Shown: one piece after another, positions 1-8,789 of the stretch
Numbering within the stretch: position 1 is the stretch's first letter
Layout of the letters: each line of letters begins with the position of its first letter
Assembly (NCBI GenBank): GCA_041179245.1
Contig: JBEGTT010000084.1
Coordinates: forward strand, 1 to 17,550
From: JBEGTT01 sp041179245
Lineage (GTDB): Bacteria > Pseudomonadota > Gammaproteobacteria > Burkholderiales > Rhodocyclaceae
DNA: 17,550 nucleotides
Reading direction: 5' to 3'
Notes under the pieces: model-generated
Seen by the model: only the letters and a program-made list of their open reading frames with translations
What the model was told of the DNA's origin: nothing
Databases searched by the model: none
Position numbers and translations under genes: made by a program

Positions 1-1361
1 ATGTTACCGAAACCACCGAGGTCATTCGTTTAATCAAGACCACCCGCCCTAATCTCATCGTTATCCTCGGTGGCCCCGAGGTTAGCTATGAAACCAACGA
101 GCAAACCATTACTCAGCTTGCAGATTATGTGATTACCGGTTGGGGGGACATCAGTTTTGCGAAACTCTGCAACGCGCTGCTGTCTGGTGAAAAGCCTTTA
201 CATAAAATCACCAACGGCGAACAACCCCCACTTAATCAAATTCGATTTCCTTACGCAGAATACACAGCCAATGATTTAGCTCACCGGCTTCTATACGTCG
301 AAGCGTCTCGGGGCTGCCCTTTTAAATGTGAATTTTGCTTAAGCTCACTCGACAAAACCGCCTGGTCTTTCGATTTGGAAGGCTTCCTTGAACAAATGGA
401 CGTGCTTTACCGGCGAGGCGCTCGTCACTTTAAATTTGTCGACCGAACGTTCAACCTGAAAGTTGATACCTCAATCCAGATTCTGCAGTTCTTTCTAGAT
501 CGACTGACTGAGGACCCAACGTCTCACCTATTCGTTCATTTTGAAGTTATCCCAGATCATCTCCCGGAAGAACTCAAAGCGATAATCGTGCAATTTCCAC
601 CGGGTACCCTTCAGTTTGAAATTGGTATTCAGAGTTTCAACCCAGAAGTTCAGCAACGTATTTCGCGCCGACAAAATAATCAAAAGACAGCCGAGAACTT
701 ACGTTGGCTGCTAGCACATTCAAACGCCCATTTACATGCCGACTTAGTGTTTGGTTTACCCGGCGAAACAATAGAAAGCTTCGCTGCCGGATTTGACCAT
801 CTATACGCCCTCAGCCCGCACGAAATACAGCTCGGAATTTTGAAACGCCTACGCGGGGCGCCCATCACCCGACATAACGCCGAATACGGGATGGTGTACG
901 ACCCAGCCCCACCCTATTCCATCCAGCAAAATTCCGATGTCGATGCGTTCACCGTTCAACGCTTTACACGCTTTGCCCGATATTGGGACATGATCGCCAA
1001 CTCGGGCCGCTTCAAACAAGCAGTTGTGCTGCTCTTTAGCAACCCAAGCACAGCATCCCCATTTAACACTTTCATGAATTTTTCTGACTGGCTGTGGGAA
1101 CAAGTCGGCAAAACCAATACCCTGACCCCTGAGTGCCTTACAGATGCACTATTCGACTACCTCTGCAACATACTCGACTATCCTGTGACTCAAGCTCAAA
1201 CTACGTTGCTAAATGACTATGTAGCCAGCGGCGCCCGCAGCAATCCTAGCTCTCTCGAAGGCGTACTCCCGAAACGCCCACCACTCTCAAAAAATGCAAA
1301 AAAGCTTATAGAACGTCAAACCCAATGGAACTCAGTTTTGAACGGGCGCGACAATGGGTGA
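1..1361 (+). CDS. B12-binding domain radical SAM protein (DUF4080 type), 5'-truncated by the window
   Basis: The reading frame is open from base 3 to the stop at 1359-1361, about 452 residues. There is no start in the window, so the gene begins upstream; the GTG at 129 is internal. The first roughly 45 residues (containing LGGPEVSYE, then ADYVITGWGD) read as the end of a cobalamin-binding Rossmann domain. The radical SAM core follows with its CxxxCxxC iron-sulfur motif (CPFKCEFC, from base 315). Downstream stretches such as KFVDRTFNL, HFEVIPD, QFEIGIQSFNPEVQ and ADLVFGLPGE are typical of B12-radical SAM proteins carrying a C-terminal DUF4080 domain. That family assignment is from memory of its conserved motifs. 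Members bind a 4Fe-4S cluster and SAM; the substrate is unknown. The 3' end overlaps the opposing small gene by 30 bases. Confidence 0.9.
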   Translation, partial: VTETTEVIRLIKTTRPNLIVILGGPEVSYETNEQTITQLADYVITGWGDISFAKLCNALLSGEKPLHKITNGEQPPLNQIRFPYAEYTANDLAHRLLYVEASRGCPFKCEFCLSSLDKTAWSFDLEGFLEQMDVLYRRGARHFKFVDRTFNLKVDTSIQILQFFLDRLTEDPTSHLFVHFEVIPDHLPEELKAIIVQFPPGTLQFEIGIQSFNPEVQQRISRRQNNQKTAENLRWLLAHSNAHLHADLVFGLPGETIESFAAGFDHLYALSPHEIQLGILKRLRGAPITRHNAEYGMVYDPAPPYSIQQNSDVDAFTVQRFTRFARYWDMIANSGRFKQAVVLLFSNPSTASPFNTFMNFSDWLWEQVGKTNTLTPECLTDALFDYLCNILDYPVTQAQTTLLNDYVASGARSNPSSLEGVLPKRPPLSKNAKKLIERQTQWNSVLNGRDNG

Positions 1362-1514
1362 TGCGTCAGCTGATTTTTTTACCTTTGCATGATGCTTCTT
1401 AACGTGATGGTGTTTGGCCTGGTGCTTTTTATGCGGTTGTGCGTAGGCAGACAAAGGCGATAGCACTAGACCCACGGCAACAGTAAACGCAGCGATTGTT
1501 CTAAAAGAGTTCAT
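1332..1514 (-). CDS. Small exported His/Lys-rich peptide
   Basis: This is a 60-residue protein starting at the ATG at 1514, chosen because AAGGAAA lies just upstream at good spacing and because the signal peptide begins there. A longer in-frame start near 1574 would put extra residues ahead of the signal. Residues 1-25 form a classical signal peptide ending in AYA. The mature part is about 35 residues and very basic, with seven histidines and eight lysines in roughly 20 residues (around HKKHQAKHHHVKKHHAK), then a neutral tail. It resembles in style the small acid-shock (Asr-like) or metal-binding periplasmic peptides, but I do not recognise a named family. It may buffer or bind metal ions in the periplasm (inference). 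Its 3' end overlaps the converging radical SAM gene by 30 bases. Confidence 0.6.
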   Translation of the reverse strand: MNSFRTIAAFTVAVGLVLSPLSAYAQPHKKHQAKHHHVKKHHAKVKKSADASPIVAPVQN

Positions 1515-1584
1515 AATTTTCCTTAAGTTGATTAATACAAAGAACAGACCTCGAAGACCACCGAAGAGTTCCATTCACCCTCTT

Positions 1585-4368
1585 TTACCGACTGACGGGG
1601 TCAGCCAGCCATTTTAGCAGGGTCGCGTACAACACTTCCGACTCAACGGGTTTTGTGATGAAGTCATTCATGCCAGCGTCCAAACAGCGGGCACGATCTT
1701 GACTATAAGCATTAGCTGTCATAGCCAAGATGGGGACAGAAGCCAAAGCGGGAATTTTGCGGATTTCACGGGTTGCCATGACACCATCCATTTTAGGCAT
1801 CTGCATATCCATCAAAATCAGGTCATACGTTGAACTCTGGGCTTTTTCTAGCGCTTGTAGACCATCGTCAGCAGTCTCAACCACTAAGCCCGTTTCACTG
1901 AGTATTTCGACGGCAATTAATTGGTTAATTGGCTCATCTTCAACAAGGAGAATTTTTTTACCAAAGTGATAACGTGCCAAGGCTGTTTCAGGATCTTCCT
2001 TATTTTTGAGGGAGGAAGACACCGATAGTGGAACGGTGCTTCTTCCAAGCTTCACCGTAAACCAGAAGGTGCTGCCCTCACCCTGCGTGCTAGTAACGCC
2101 AGCATCCCCTCCCATGAGTTTTGCCAGTTGTTTGGTTATTGCCAAGCCCAAACCCGTTCCACCATATTCACGGGTCGTTGAACTATCAGCCTGCTCAAAC
2201 GCGGAAAAAAGTCGGTTTTGTTGTTCTTGGCTTAGCCCAATACCCGTATCAATCACCTCAAAGCGAACCAAGATTTCATCGCCGATTTCTGACAGCAACC
2301 TACTTCGAATGGTAACTGAGCCATGTTGGGTAAACTTCAGTGCATTGTTTGCATAGTTCAACAATGCCTGCGATAACCGAGTCGGATCCCCTCTCAAAAC
2401 AAATGGGAAGCTTTGCGCATCCATTATCAAAGCCAAACCTTTTGAGTTGGCTTGAGGAGAAAGAATACTGACAATACGCTCCATGATTTCTGGCATAGCA
2501 AAGTCGGTAACTTCCAAAGTGAGCTTTTCAGCCTCAATTTTTGAAAGATCGAGAATGTCATTAATGATGGACAGCAGGTGCTCTGCCGCAATATCAATCC
2601 TGTCTAGCTGAGTAGCTTGCTTGGCCGTTAGTTCGGTGCGCCGCATGAGTTGCGCCATACCCAAAATTGCGTTCATAGGCGTTCGAATTTCGTGGCTCAT
2701 ATTGGCCAGAAAGGCACTTTTGGCCTGTGTTGCCCCTTCCGCAGCATCACGCTGAGTTCGGGTTTCGAGCATTTCAATTCCATAGGCGATATTGCTGGCT
2801 AATTTCTCTAGCAAGACAATTTCGTTTGCAGGAAAAGCCTCTGGTGTACTGGCGTAAATCGTTAGGGCACCAAGTACTTGCGCTTGACTAATCAAGGGAA
2901 CAGCGATGCTTGATTGGTATCCTCGTTTGCTGGCTTCGGCGCCCCACGGTAGGACATTCGGATTAGTCAGGTAATTCTGGTTTGCCTGTGTAACACCTGT
3001 CCGAATAGCGGTTCCTGTTGGTCCTCGACCTAGGTCTACCGACTCACTCCATGAAATCGTTATTAAGTCTAAGTAACCATTTTCAAAGCCGAACTTGGCA
3101 GCAGGTAAAACTGATTTTTCTTCATCGTTCTCGGCAAATCCAATCCACGCCATGACATAGCCACCTGATTCAACGACAAGCTGACAGATGGCAGTTAGCA
3201 GCGCTTGTTTGTCTTCTGCACGAGCAAGCAGCATGTTGCATTCGCTCAATAACCGTAAAGCACGATTTGACTGTTGTAGCTCAGCTTTTTGCAGTTGGAG
3301 TTGACCGCTGAGACGGTTAAAACTGGTAAGGAGTTGGGCAACCTCTTGCCCGCCCGATTCTGCCAAGCGTTCCAACGGGGCTTTACCGCTGGACATGGCA
3401 TCAAGTTGCTCGCTAGCCAAGCTCAACGGGGAAAGTAAGCGTTTGGTTAACCAGCGAATAATAAGCAGGGCAAACAGAGTAGCCAACGCGGCAGCCGCGT
3501 AGACCGTCCCGATAAGCAAATGAATCGGCTTAAATGCGACTTCAGTTGGAATGGCAACACTAACAAGCCATTCCGTTGTTTCTAAACGTTTTCCAGAAAA
3601 TAGTTTCTGTACGCCAGCAGAACTTACGCCAATTGAACTACCTTCGAATCCAGTTCGATAACGATCATAAATTTCACTTTTGCCTGGCGCGGGTACATCA
3701 CCGAGCGTTTTCGAAGAATCTGAGGTGGCAATGATTAAATTATCGCGTAATGAAAAAACGTAAACCTCCGAGTCGCCTAGCTTTGCGTTATAAATTGGCC
3801 CCAGGAGCGATTGAGAGGTTAAGTCGGAAACCCCGCTGAGTACGGCTACAACCTTACCATTTCGGTCTGTGATGGGCGCTGACATCACCAATACAGGTGT
3901 CTTAAGTGCTAGGCCTAGTGAAGGTTTACCAATAAACGGCTTTCGAGTCGTAATGGCCCCCTGAAAGTGCTCCCGATTAACAAAGTTAAGTCCTTTGCGA
4001 CCTGGGACCACAGGGAAATCCGCTTTGGCTACACCGTCAACGCCAATGACCACTAAACCACCATCAAATAGAGACTCGTTGCTGTAATGAAGAGATAAAA
4101 AGCGTTGCAAATAGGCTTGATCGTCAATCCGGTAAGGATCGATGTCATCGGCTAACTCACCAATATTTTGTAGCCGGGTTTTAATGTCCTGATCCAGATC
4201 ATTGGCCAAATACTTGGCCACCTCAAACTGTTGAGCTGCTTGGTTTGATTCCATGTCAGGCTCAATGACAAAGGTAATAAAGAACAGCAGAGCCCACACA
4301 AAAATGATGACCAAGCTTGAACTGGCTAGGGTTAATTTTGTTCGCAGCGAATTCAACGAGTTAAGCAT
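1585..4368 (-). CDS. Hybrid sensor histidine kinase (periplasmic sensor-HAMP-GAF-HisKA-HATPase-REC)
   Basis: A 927-residue membrane-bound hybrid kinase. TM1 is at about 13-35, a periplasmic dCache-like sensor region at about 38-280, TM2 at about 284-308 and HAMP at about 308-360. A short coiled coil leads to a GAF domain at about 380-535. The HisKA H-box is around His559 (NMSHEIRTP). The HATPase domain shows the N-box near Asn675, the G1 box DTGIG at 707-711 and the G2 box GGTGLGLAI at 736-744. A C-terminal receiver domain (about 804-922) has acidic residues Glu810/Asp811, phospho-acceptor Asp854 and Lys906. There is no HPt domain, so phosphate must pass to a separate protein or the receiver must regulate in cis. 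It lies 51 bases downstream of the small outer-membrane protein gene and probably ends the sensory transcription unit. The start ATG has no strong Shine-Dalgarno sequence. The ligand is unknown. Confidence 0.93.
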   Translation of the reverse strand: MLNSLNSLRTKLTLASSSLVIIFVWALLFFITFVIEPDMESNQAAQQFEVAKYLANDLDQDIKTRLQNIGELADDIDPYRIDDQAYLQRFLSLHYSNESLFDGGLVVIGVDGVAKADFPVVPGRKGLNFVNREHFQGAITTRKPFIGKPSLGLALKTPVLVMSAPITDRNGKVVAVLSGVSDLTSQSLLGPIYNAKLGDSEVYVFSLRDNLIIATSDSSKTLGDVPAPGKSEIYDRYRTGFEGSSIGVSSAGVQKLFSGKRLETTEWLVSVAIPTEVAFKPIHLLIGTVYAAAALATLFALLIIRWLTKRLLSPLSLASEQLDAMSSGKAPLERLAESGGQEVAQLLTSFNRLSGQLQLQKAELQQSNRALRLLSECNMLLARAEDKQALLTAICQLVVESGGYVMAWIGFAENDEEKSVLPAAKFGFENGYLDLITISWSESVDLGRGPTGTAIRTGVTQANQNYLTNPNVLPWGAEASKRGYQSSIAVPLISQAQVLGALTIYASTPEAFPANEIVLLEKLASNIAYGIEMLETRTQRDAAEGATQAKSAFLANMSHEIRTPMNAILGMAQLMRRTELTAKQATQLDRIDIAAEHLLSIINDILDLSKIEAEKLTLEVTDFAMPEIMERIVSILSPQANSKGLALIMDAQSFPFVLRGDPTRLSQALLNYANNALKFTQHGSVTIRSRLLSEIGDEILVRFEVIDTGIGLSQEQQNRLFSAFEQADSSTTREYGGTGLGLAITKQLAKLMGGDAGVTSTQGEGSTFWFTVKLGRSTVPLSVSSSLKNKEDPETALARYHFGKKILLVEDEPINQLIAVEILSETGLVVETADDGLQALEKAQSSTYDLILMDMQMPKMDGVMATREIRKIPALASVPILAMTANAYSQDRARCLDAGMNDFITKPVESEVLYATLLKWLADPVSR

Positions 4369-4419
4369 TCTGATAACAAGTCCTAGATATGTACACTCTT
4401 GGTATGGATGGAGAATTGA

Positions 4420-4998
4420 TTAGTATTTATGGACATATTCAAAAACGAGAGCTTTGACGCTCCTATCCCCTTCGCCCTTAACGTAACGAAGCTCAAACTC
4501 ATTATGTGCGTCCAGATCAAAACTTGGGCCTGTAATGAATTTACCAACATGCTCGCCGGTTAGTCCATCAATCGAATTAATTTCTCGATACGCCACCGTC
4601 CAAGCCCACTGATGAGTAATTTTGTATTCCACACCAGGTTCAACATAGGCGTAATTAAATGACCTCGTATCGTTGTATGCACGTCCAAAACCACCACGGA
4701 TATAGTATCCAAAAGACTCACTAATATCTCCGTCATGACGGAATCTTAAGAACAGCTTGTTTTCTTTGGCAGTTACCCCACGGCTGTCAGCGGAAGTATC
4801 TTGATTCCGTTCGAGCAGCAATTCAACTCGATTAATCAAACTCTCCTCAGAAAATTCCCAGCCAGGAATCACGGTGAGTGCTTGGTTAGTCAAACCTGAT
4901 TTGTTGTCTTTTTCAGATTCAAACTCCACACCAATACGAGGACCCTCAGCGAAGGCGTTGCCACAAATTAAGGCGATAAAAATCAGAACGTATTTCAT
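4420..4998 (-). CDS. Small outer-membrane beta-barrel protein, function unknown
   Basis: A 192-residue protein with a signal peptide at residues 1-17 (ending NAFA). The rest is almost entirely alternating polar/hydrophobic stretches with many aromatics (for example FGYYIRGGFG, WAWTVAYREI, FELRYVKGEG). It ends in an amphipathic strand with a C-terminal tyrosine, as in proteins inserted by the Bam machinery. Its size fits a small barrel of 8-12 strands, loosely like KdgM-type oligosaccharide porins, but I cannot place it in a family. AGGAATAT precedes the ATG, giving a good ribosome binding site. It sits between the chemoreceptor gene (57 bases upstream) and the hybrid kinase (51 bases downstream), all in the same direction. 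A role in uptake or surface sensing of the signal read by these proteins is possible (inference). Confidence 0.75.
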   Translation of the reverse strand: MKYVLIFIALICGNAFAEGPRIGVEFESEKDNKSGLTNQALTVIPGWEFSEESLINRVELLLERNQDTSADSRGVTAKENKLFLRFRHDGDISESFGYYIRGGFGRAYNDTRSFNYAYVEPGVEYKITHQWAWTVAYREINSIDGLTGEHVGKFITGPSFDLDAHNEFELRYVKGEGDRSVKALVFEYVHKY

Positions 4999-5055
4999 AT
5001 ATTCCTAACAGTTAGTCATTGAGTTAAAAGTTGTATCAATTAAAAGCTAATTTAT

Positions 5056-6705
5056 TCAGATTTTGAAGTGGTCTACGGCAGTTTTTAGATCTACCGCCAA
5101 CTGGGATAAGGCTCTTGCGCCTGCTGCACTTTGAGTCGAAGTATGATTATTCTCGTCGGTAATCAAAGAAATTTGCTCTATTTCAGATACGATTTTTGAG
5201 CTTTCTTTTCCTTGGGTACTAATCGCTAGAGATATTTCTACAGCACTTGCATTTGCTCTTTCCGCACCGTTTCGCAGGAAATGAATAATGTCATTTGCTT
5301 TTTGTGCAAGAGCAACAGATTCTTCAACCCGAGACACAACATTTCCCATCGTTGCAACAGCTTCATCGCTACTTCCAAGAATCTGATTTACCGTCAAAGA
5401 AATCTCATCTGTCGCGACCGAAGTTCGGTCAGCAAGTTTTCTTACTTCATCGGCAACAACGGCAAAACCACGTCCGGCCTCTCCCGCTCTGGCTGACTCA
5501 ATAGATGCATTGAGCGCCAGCAAATTCGTCTGAGTTGCAATTTCCTTAATCGTTTTCACCATTGCAACAATAGCGTCTGTCTTGCTATGTAGATCCAGCA
5601 GACTGGAAGACGAGCTGGTTACAACCGATGAAATCTCATCCATGCTGGCAAATACGGTGTGTATTGCTTCGCTGCCATTAATAGCCAGTGCCCGCGCCTC
5701 ATTCGAGGTATTTTGAGCATTGGCGGCATTCAGGGCAACCCGTTCCATATTCGCGGACATATGTTCGACAGAGGCCGCCACTGCCTTAACGCCCTCGCGT
5801 TGATTATTTGAGCTGCTGGCAACTTGCTCTGAGGAGGTTGAAAGCTGTGTGGAGGCTTGGCGAACCTGTTCGGCTCCTGCCAATACTAAACCGATCGAGG
5901 CTTTGAGTTCGTTTTGCATGGCTGCAATATGACCAAGTAAGCTATCCCGATCCTGGTTTCTGACTTTGATATGACCAGTAAGGTCACCTTGAGCAATCCG
6001 CTGAACGACTTCTTCCGCATAAAGAGGCTCGCCACCCAGCACATTTAATACGCTACGGCTGATACGAATACCGACGATCACAATCGCGGGGAGGACTATC
6101 AAGAGACTCAAGGCAAGTTTCCAGCGAGAGTCGACGATGATCCGCGATGTTTCTTTTCTGTTTTCCAACAGAATGGCATTCGTACTCTCGAAGATTACCT
6201 CTGCAAGTTTGGACATTTCCTTGGATACGGGTTTTTCAATGACAGGTACGGCCAAATCAACTTCCAGCAAGCTTGAAGGTTTGTGAGGGTTGTAATACTC
6301 GTGAATCGCAGCGTTATATCGATCAGTCATAGATTGGTGGTGTGCGATCAGTTTTTCTATGATGTCCAATTCCCCGCTATCTGCTGTAATTGAGCGTAGC
6401 TCCTTTAGTGTTTCACCGACATTGCCACCCAGTTTCTGGAATTCAGTGTAGTAACGATCAAAGTCTTCATTTTCAGCCCCTCGAAGCATTACGTTTTTCC
6501 ATGCTCTAACTTGCTCCAGCAGTAGCCTCTGAGCTTTTGCGGCCAGCATTGTTCTTTCTGATGCTTGATTGATTTGGTCCAACGCAACATGCACATCATC
6601 GCCGATGTGATTGACTGCAAATATCCCAAGTCCAGAAAGAATAAGGGAAGACAAAACACAAGATGCAACCATGAGTTTCATCTTTGAACTAACGCTACTG
6701 AACAT
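5056..6705 (-). CDS. Methyl-accepting chemotaxis protein
   Basis: A 549-residue chemoreceptor. TM1 is at about 11-31. A periplasmic four-helix-bundle ligand domain occupies about 35-193 and includes the QVRAWKNVMLRG stretch common in proteobacterial 4HB receptors. TM2 is at about 196-214 and HAMP at about 215-270. The long cytoplasmic signalling coiled coil has its conserved hairpin tip at about 387-427 (EIATQTNLLALNA then AGRGFAVVADEVRKLADRT). It would control CheA/CheW in response to a periplasmic or membrane-redox signal. There is no C-terminal CheR-tethering pentapeptide; the protein ends in HFKI. AGAGGG lies at good distance before the ATG, inside the end of the upstream kinase gene. The gap to that kinase is only 13 bases, so it is almost certainly co-transcribed with the two-component pair. 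Adjacency to electron-transfer genes suggests redox or metal taxis (inference). Confidence 0.96.
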   Translation of the reverse strand: MFSSVSSKMKLMVASCVLSSLILSGLGIFAVNHIGDDVHVALDQINQASERTMLAAKAQRLLLEQVRAWKNVMLRGAENEDFDRYYTEFQKLGGNVGETLKELRSITADSGELDIIEKLIAHHQSMTDRYNAAIHEYYNPHKPSSLLEVDLAVPVIEKPVSKEMSKLAEVIFESTNAILLENRKETSRIIVDSRWKLALSLLIVLPAIVIVGIRISRSVLNVLGGEPLYAEEVVQRIAQGDLTGHIKVRNQDRDSLLGHIAAMQNELKASIGLVLAGAEQVRQASTQLSTSSEQVASSSNNQREGVKAVAASVEHMSANMERVALNAANAQNTSNEARALAINGSEAIHTVFASMDEISSVVTSSSSSLLDLHSKTDAIVAMVKTIKEIATQTNLLALNASIESARAGEAGRGFAVVADEVRKLADRTSVATDEISLTVNQILGSSDEAVATMGNVVSRVEESVALAQKANDIIHFLRNGAERANASAVEISLAISTQGKESSKIVSEIEQISLITDENNHTSTQSAAGARALSQLAVDLKTAVDHFKI

Positions 6706-6718
6706 ATAAACCCTCTGG

Positions 6719-8101
6719 TTATGTCTGGTGTATTGGCGAAAAAATCACCCGAATGCAGGTTCCTTCTTCTTGATTCGTATCTAGGAAATGAACGGTGGCA
6801 TCGTGTTTTTCAGCGATTTCTTTAACGATAGCTAAGCCTAAGCCACTTCCGTTAATCGATGGATTTTCTGGTCGGTAATGGCGAGTCCCAATTAACCCTA
6901 ATAGTTTTTGGGGAATGCCCGGGCCGTTGTCCTTGACCTCAACAAAGGGACAGTTATTGAGGTCAATACCGCTGCTTATCCAGATCGTTCCATTGACTTG
7001 CGTGTATTTGATAGCGTTATCAATGAGGTTAGATATCATTTCCCGAATGTGCCAAATACTTCCGCGAACAAGACATTCATTTGGTTCAAACTCAATGGTT
7101 ATTCCCTGAGCGTTCGAGATATCAAACCAGTGAGATGACTCTTGTTCGATGATTCTTGCAAGATTAATGTCCTTGAGATAAGGGGCGATTGCGAGTGCGT
7201 CATTCGATCTTGCCAGCGCAGACAACTGGTGAATGTAATGGCTCAATCTTTCAGAGGCTTGCAATGCAAGATTAATTCGGGGAATACTTTCTTCAGAAAC
7301 CTCACCCTTCAATAGCTCCAACTGTGTATTTATACCCGCTAGTGGAGTTTTGATTTGGTGGGCGGCATTGGCCACAAAATCTTTCTTCTCTGCATTTGAA
7401 ATTCGTAAATTATCGATCAACAAATTGATTGAAGAGATAAGTTGAAGCGCTTCAACGGGAACAGAGTTTTCCGGTAACGAGCTGAAATCATTTCGATCCC
7501 TGTTCTTGATTTCTGAACTGAGTTCGTTCAGGGGGCGCAAACCGCTTCTAACGCCAAAATACACAATCAAAAGTGCTGATATAAAAAGGAACAGACTGGG
7601 GAAAATCATGCCCGTGAGGATAGTGGTTGCAGCTTCCTCCCGATGTTTAATCGTCTCGGCAACGACGACATAATATGCAGATGAGGGGGTTGAGACTTTA
7701 TAGGTTGCTTTGTTAATTCTCATCCCTTGATAAATATCATGAGTAATGTATGGATTTGTTTTTCCAACTTTGAAAGTTAACCCCGGGGCACCGAAAACTT
7801 GATTGCCGTTTACGTCAAATACGGCGAAAAACTCGTCATCGCCACTATTTTCAGCAAGTAATTTTTGGACCGACTCAGGGAAATCGACATAAACCTCATC
7901 TTTTTGAATAGACACTCTGCCTGAAAAAGCAACGACATCATCGAGTAGTGCATGATCGTAGGCTGCATTTACAGGCAGAACAGATAGTTTGTAATCAACA
8001 AATACGCTGAAAGATAAAAGCAATATCAGGGGAATAGCCAGAGCAGCTATCAGCCGGATCTTTAATGATTTAAAGCGGAAGAAGGGTGGTTCAAATTTCA
8101 T
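6719..8101 (-). CDS. Two-component sensor histidine kinase, TctE/QseC-like
   Basis: I chose the ATG at 8101 (460 residues; MKFEPP...), which overlaps the response-regulator stop by 11 bases. An in-frame TTG at 8116 would add five residues. TM1 is at about 15-35. A periplasmic domain of the TctE/2CSK_N type occupies about 36-158 (FFAVFDVNGNQVFG lies inside). TM2 is at about 163-184, followed by a HAMP-like linker. The HisKA domain has His248 in the motif AAHQIKTPLAG. The HATPase domain shows an N-box (NLIDNAIKYT), a G1 box (DNGPGIP) and a G2 box (GSGLGLAI). It would phosphorylate the OmpR-family regulator encoded immediately upstream. Relatives sense small organic acids or other periplasmic signals; the signal here is not evident. 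The position next to cytochrome genes makes regulation of electron transfer plausible. Confidence 0.95.
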   Translation of the reverse strand: MKFEPPFFRFKSLKIRLIAALAIPLILLLSFSVFVDYKLSVLPVNAAYDHALLDDVVAFSGRVSIQKDEVYVDFPESVQKLLAENSGDDEFFAVFDVNGNQVFGAPGLTFKVGKTNPYITHDIYQGMRINKATYKVSTPSSAYYVVVAETIKHREEAATTILTGMIFPSLFLFISALLIVYFGVRSGLRPLNELSSEIKNRDRNDFSSLPENSVPVEALQLISSINLLIDNLRISNAEKKDFVANAAHQIKTPLAGINTQLELLKGEVSEESIPRINLALQASERLSHYIHQLSALARSNDALAIAPYLKDINLARIIEQESSHWFDISNAQGITIEFEPNECLVRGSIWHIREMISNLIDNAIKYTQVNGTIWISSGIDLNNCPFVEVKDNGPGIPQKLLGLIGTRHYRPENPSINGSGLGLAIVKEIAEKHDATVHFLDTNQEEGTCIRVIFSPIHQT

Positions 8102-8756
8102 CAAGTCTGTACCCAATCCCTCGGATAGTAGTCACCAAAACCCCTGAATCACCTAGTTTATTTCGGAGTCGAGAGATATAAATTTCGACTGCGTTGGAGG
8201 TGATTTCACTATCCCAACTACTTAGCGTCTCGGTCAGTTTGTGCTTCGTCAGAACATTGGGGCTAGCCAGCATCAATTGCTCCAATACCCCCCACTCCCT
8301 AGCGCTCAGACTAAGCGGTTGTTCGTAAATAGTTGATGTGTGTGTTGATAAGTTCAGACATACGCCGCCTAGCGAGAGAATTGATGAAGAGGCTGATTTG
8401 CTTCGGCGCACTACGGCTCTAACTCTTGCAACCAGCTCTTTTACTTGAAATGGTTTAACCAAATAATCATCTGCACCGAGATCTAGTCCCTCAATGCGGT
8501 CATCTAGTCCATCTCTTGCGGTCGTGATAATGACCGGTAATGAAATTTCCGATTTCCGTAACCAGCGCACTAAGTCCAGCCCGCTCATTTTAGGCAGCCC
8601 GATGTCCACAATGGCAAGATCATAGGGAACTGCGGTTATTGAATATTTCGCATCCTCACCTGTGCCAACGCAATCAACGTGAAATTTCTCCAAAGTCAGC
8701 GCATCTTTAACGCCACTTTGGAGAACGGGATCATCTTCAACAAGGAGTATTCGCAT
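8091..8756 (-). CDS. OmpR-family response regulator, TctD/QseB-like
   Basis: A 221-residue regulator. The N-terminal receiver domain (1-118) has acidic residues Glu7, Asp8 and Asp9, phospho-acceptor Asp51 (IVDIGLPKMSG), Thr79 and Lys101 (YLVKPF). The C-terminal winged-helix DNA-binding domain (about 125-220) includes the usual SAREWGVLEQL and ISRLRNKL segments and ends with TIRGIGYRL. The length is normal for the family. It is followed by its cognate kinase with overlapping ends. The start codon lies only a few bases after the T-run of a terminator hairpin, and no clear Shine-Dalgarno sequence is visible. Its expression therefore depends either on readthrough or on a promoter inside the cytochrome gene. 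It may control the divergent cytochrome promoters (inference). Confidence 0.95.
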   Translation of the reverse strand: MRILLVEDDPVLQSGVKDALTLEKFHVDCVGTGEDAKYSITAVPYDLAIVDIGLPKMSGLDLVRWLRKSEISLPVIITTARDGLDDRIEGLDLGADDYLVKPFQVKELVARVRAVVRRSKSASSSILSLGGVCLNLSTHTSTIYEQPLSLSAREWGVLEQLMLASPNVLTKHKLTETLSSWDSEITSNAVEIYISRLRNKLGDSGVLVTTIRGIGYRLDEI

Positions 8757-8759
8757 AAG

Positions 8760-8783
8760 AAAAACCCGGAGTGAGGCTCCGGG
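8760..8783 (-). terminator. Rho-independent terminator after the cytochrome c gene
   Basis: Read on the minus strand, a perfect 7-bp stem CCCGGAG/CTCCGGG (8777-8783 with 8765-8771) and a 5-base loop are followed at once by five T's. The hairpin begins only 6 bases after the cytochrome c stop codon and the T-run ends just before the ATG of the response regulator. It should end most transcripts of the cytochrome operon and could act as an attenuator for the regulatory genes behind it. Confidence 0.85.
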
Positions 8784-8789
8784 AAAGGT

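Noticed and set aside
102..131. GTG at 129 as the true start of the radical SAM gene
   Set aside because: The frame stays open to the window edge and encodes recognisable cobalamin-binding domain sequence upstream of this codon, so the gene is truncated rather than starting here.
1366..1380. TCAGCTGA followed by a T-run after the radical SAM stop as a plus-strand terminator
   Set aside because: The palindrome has no loop and the stem is too short to form a stable hairpin; the T-run alone is not enough.
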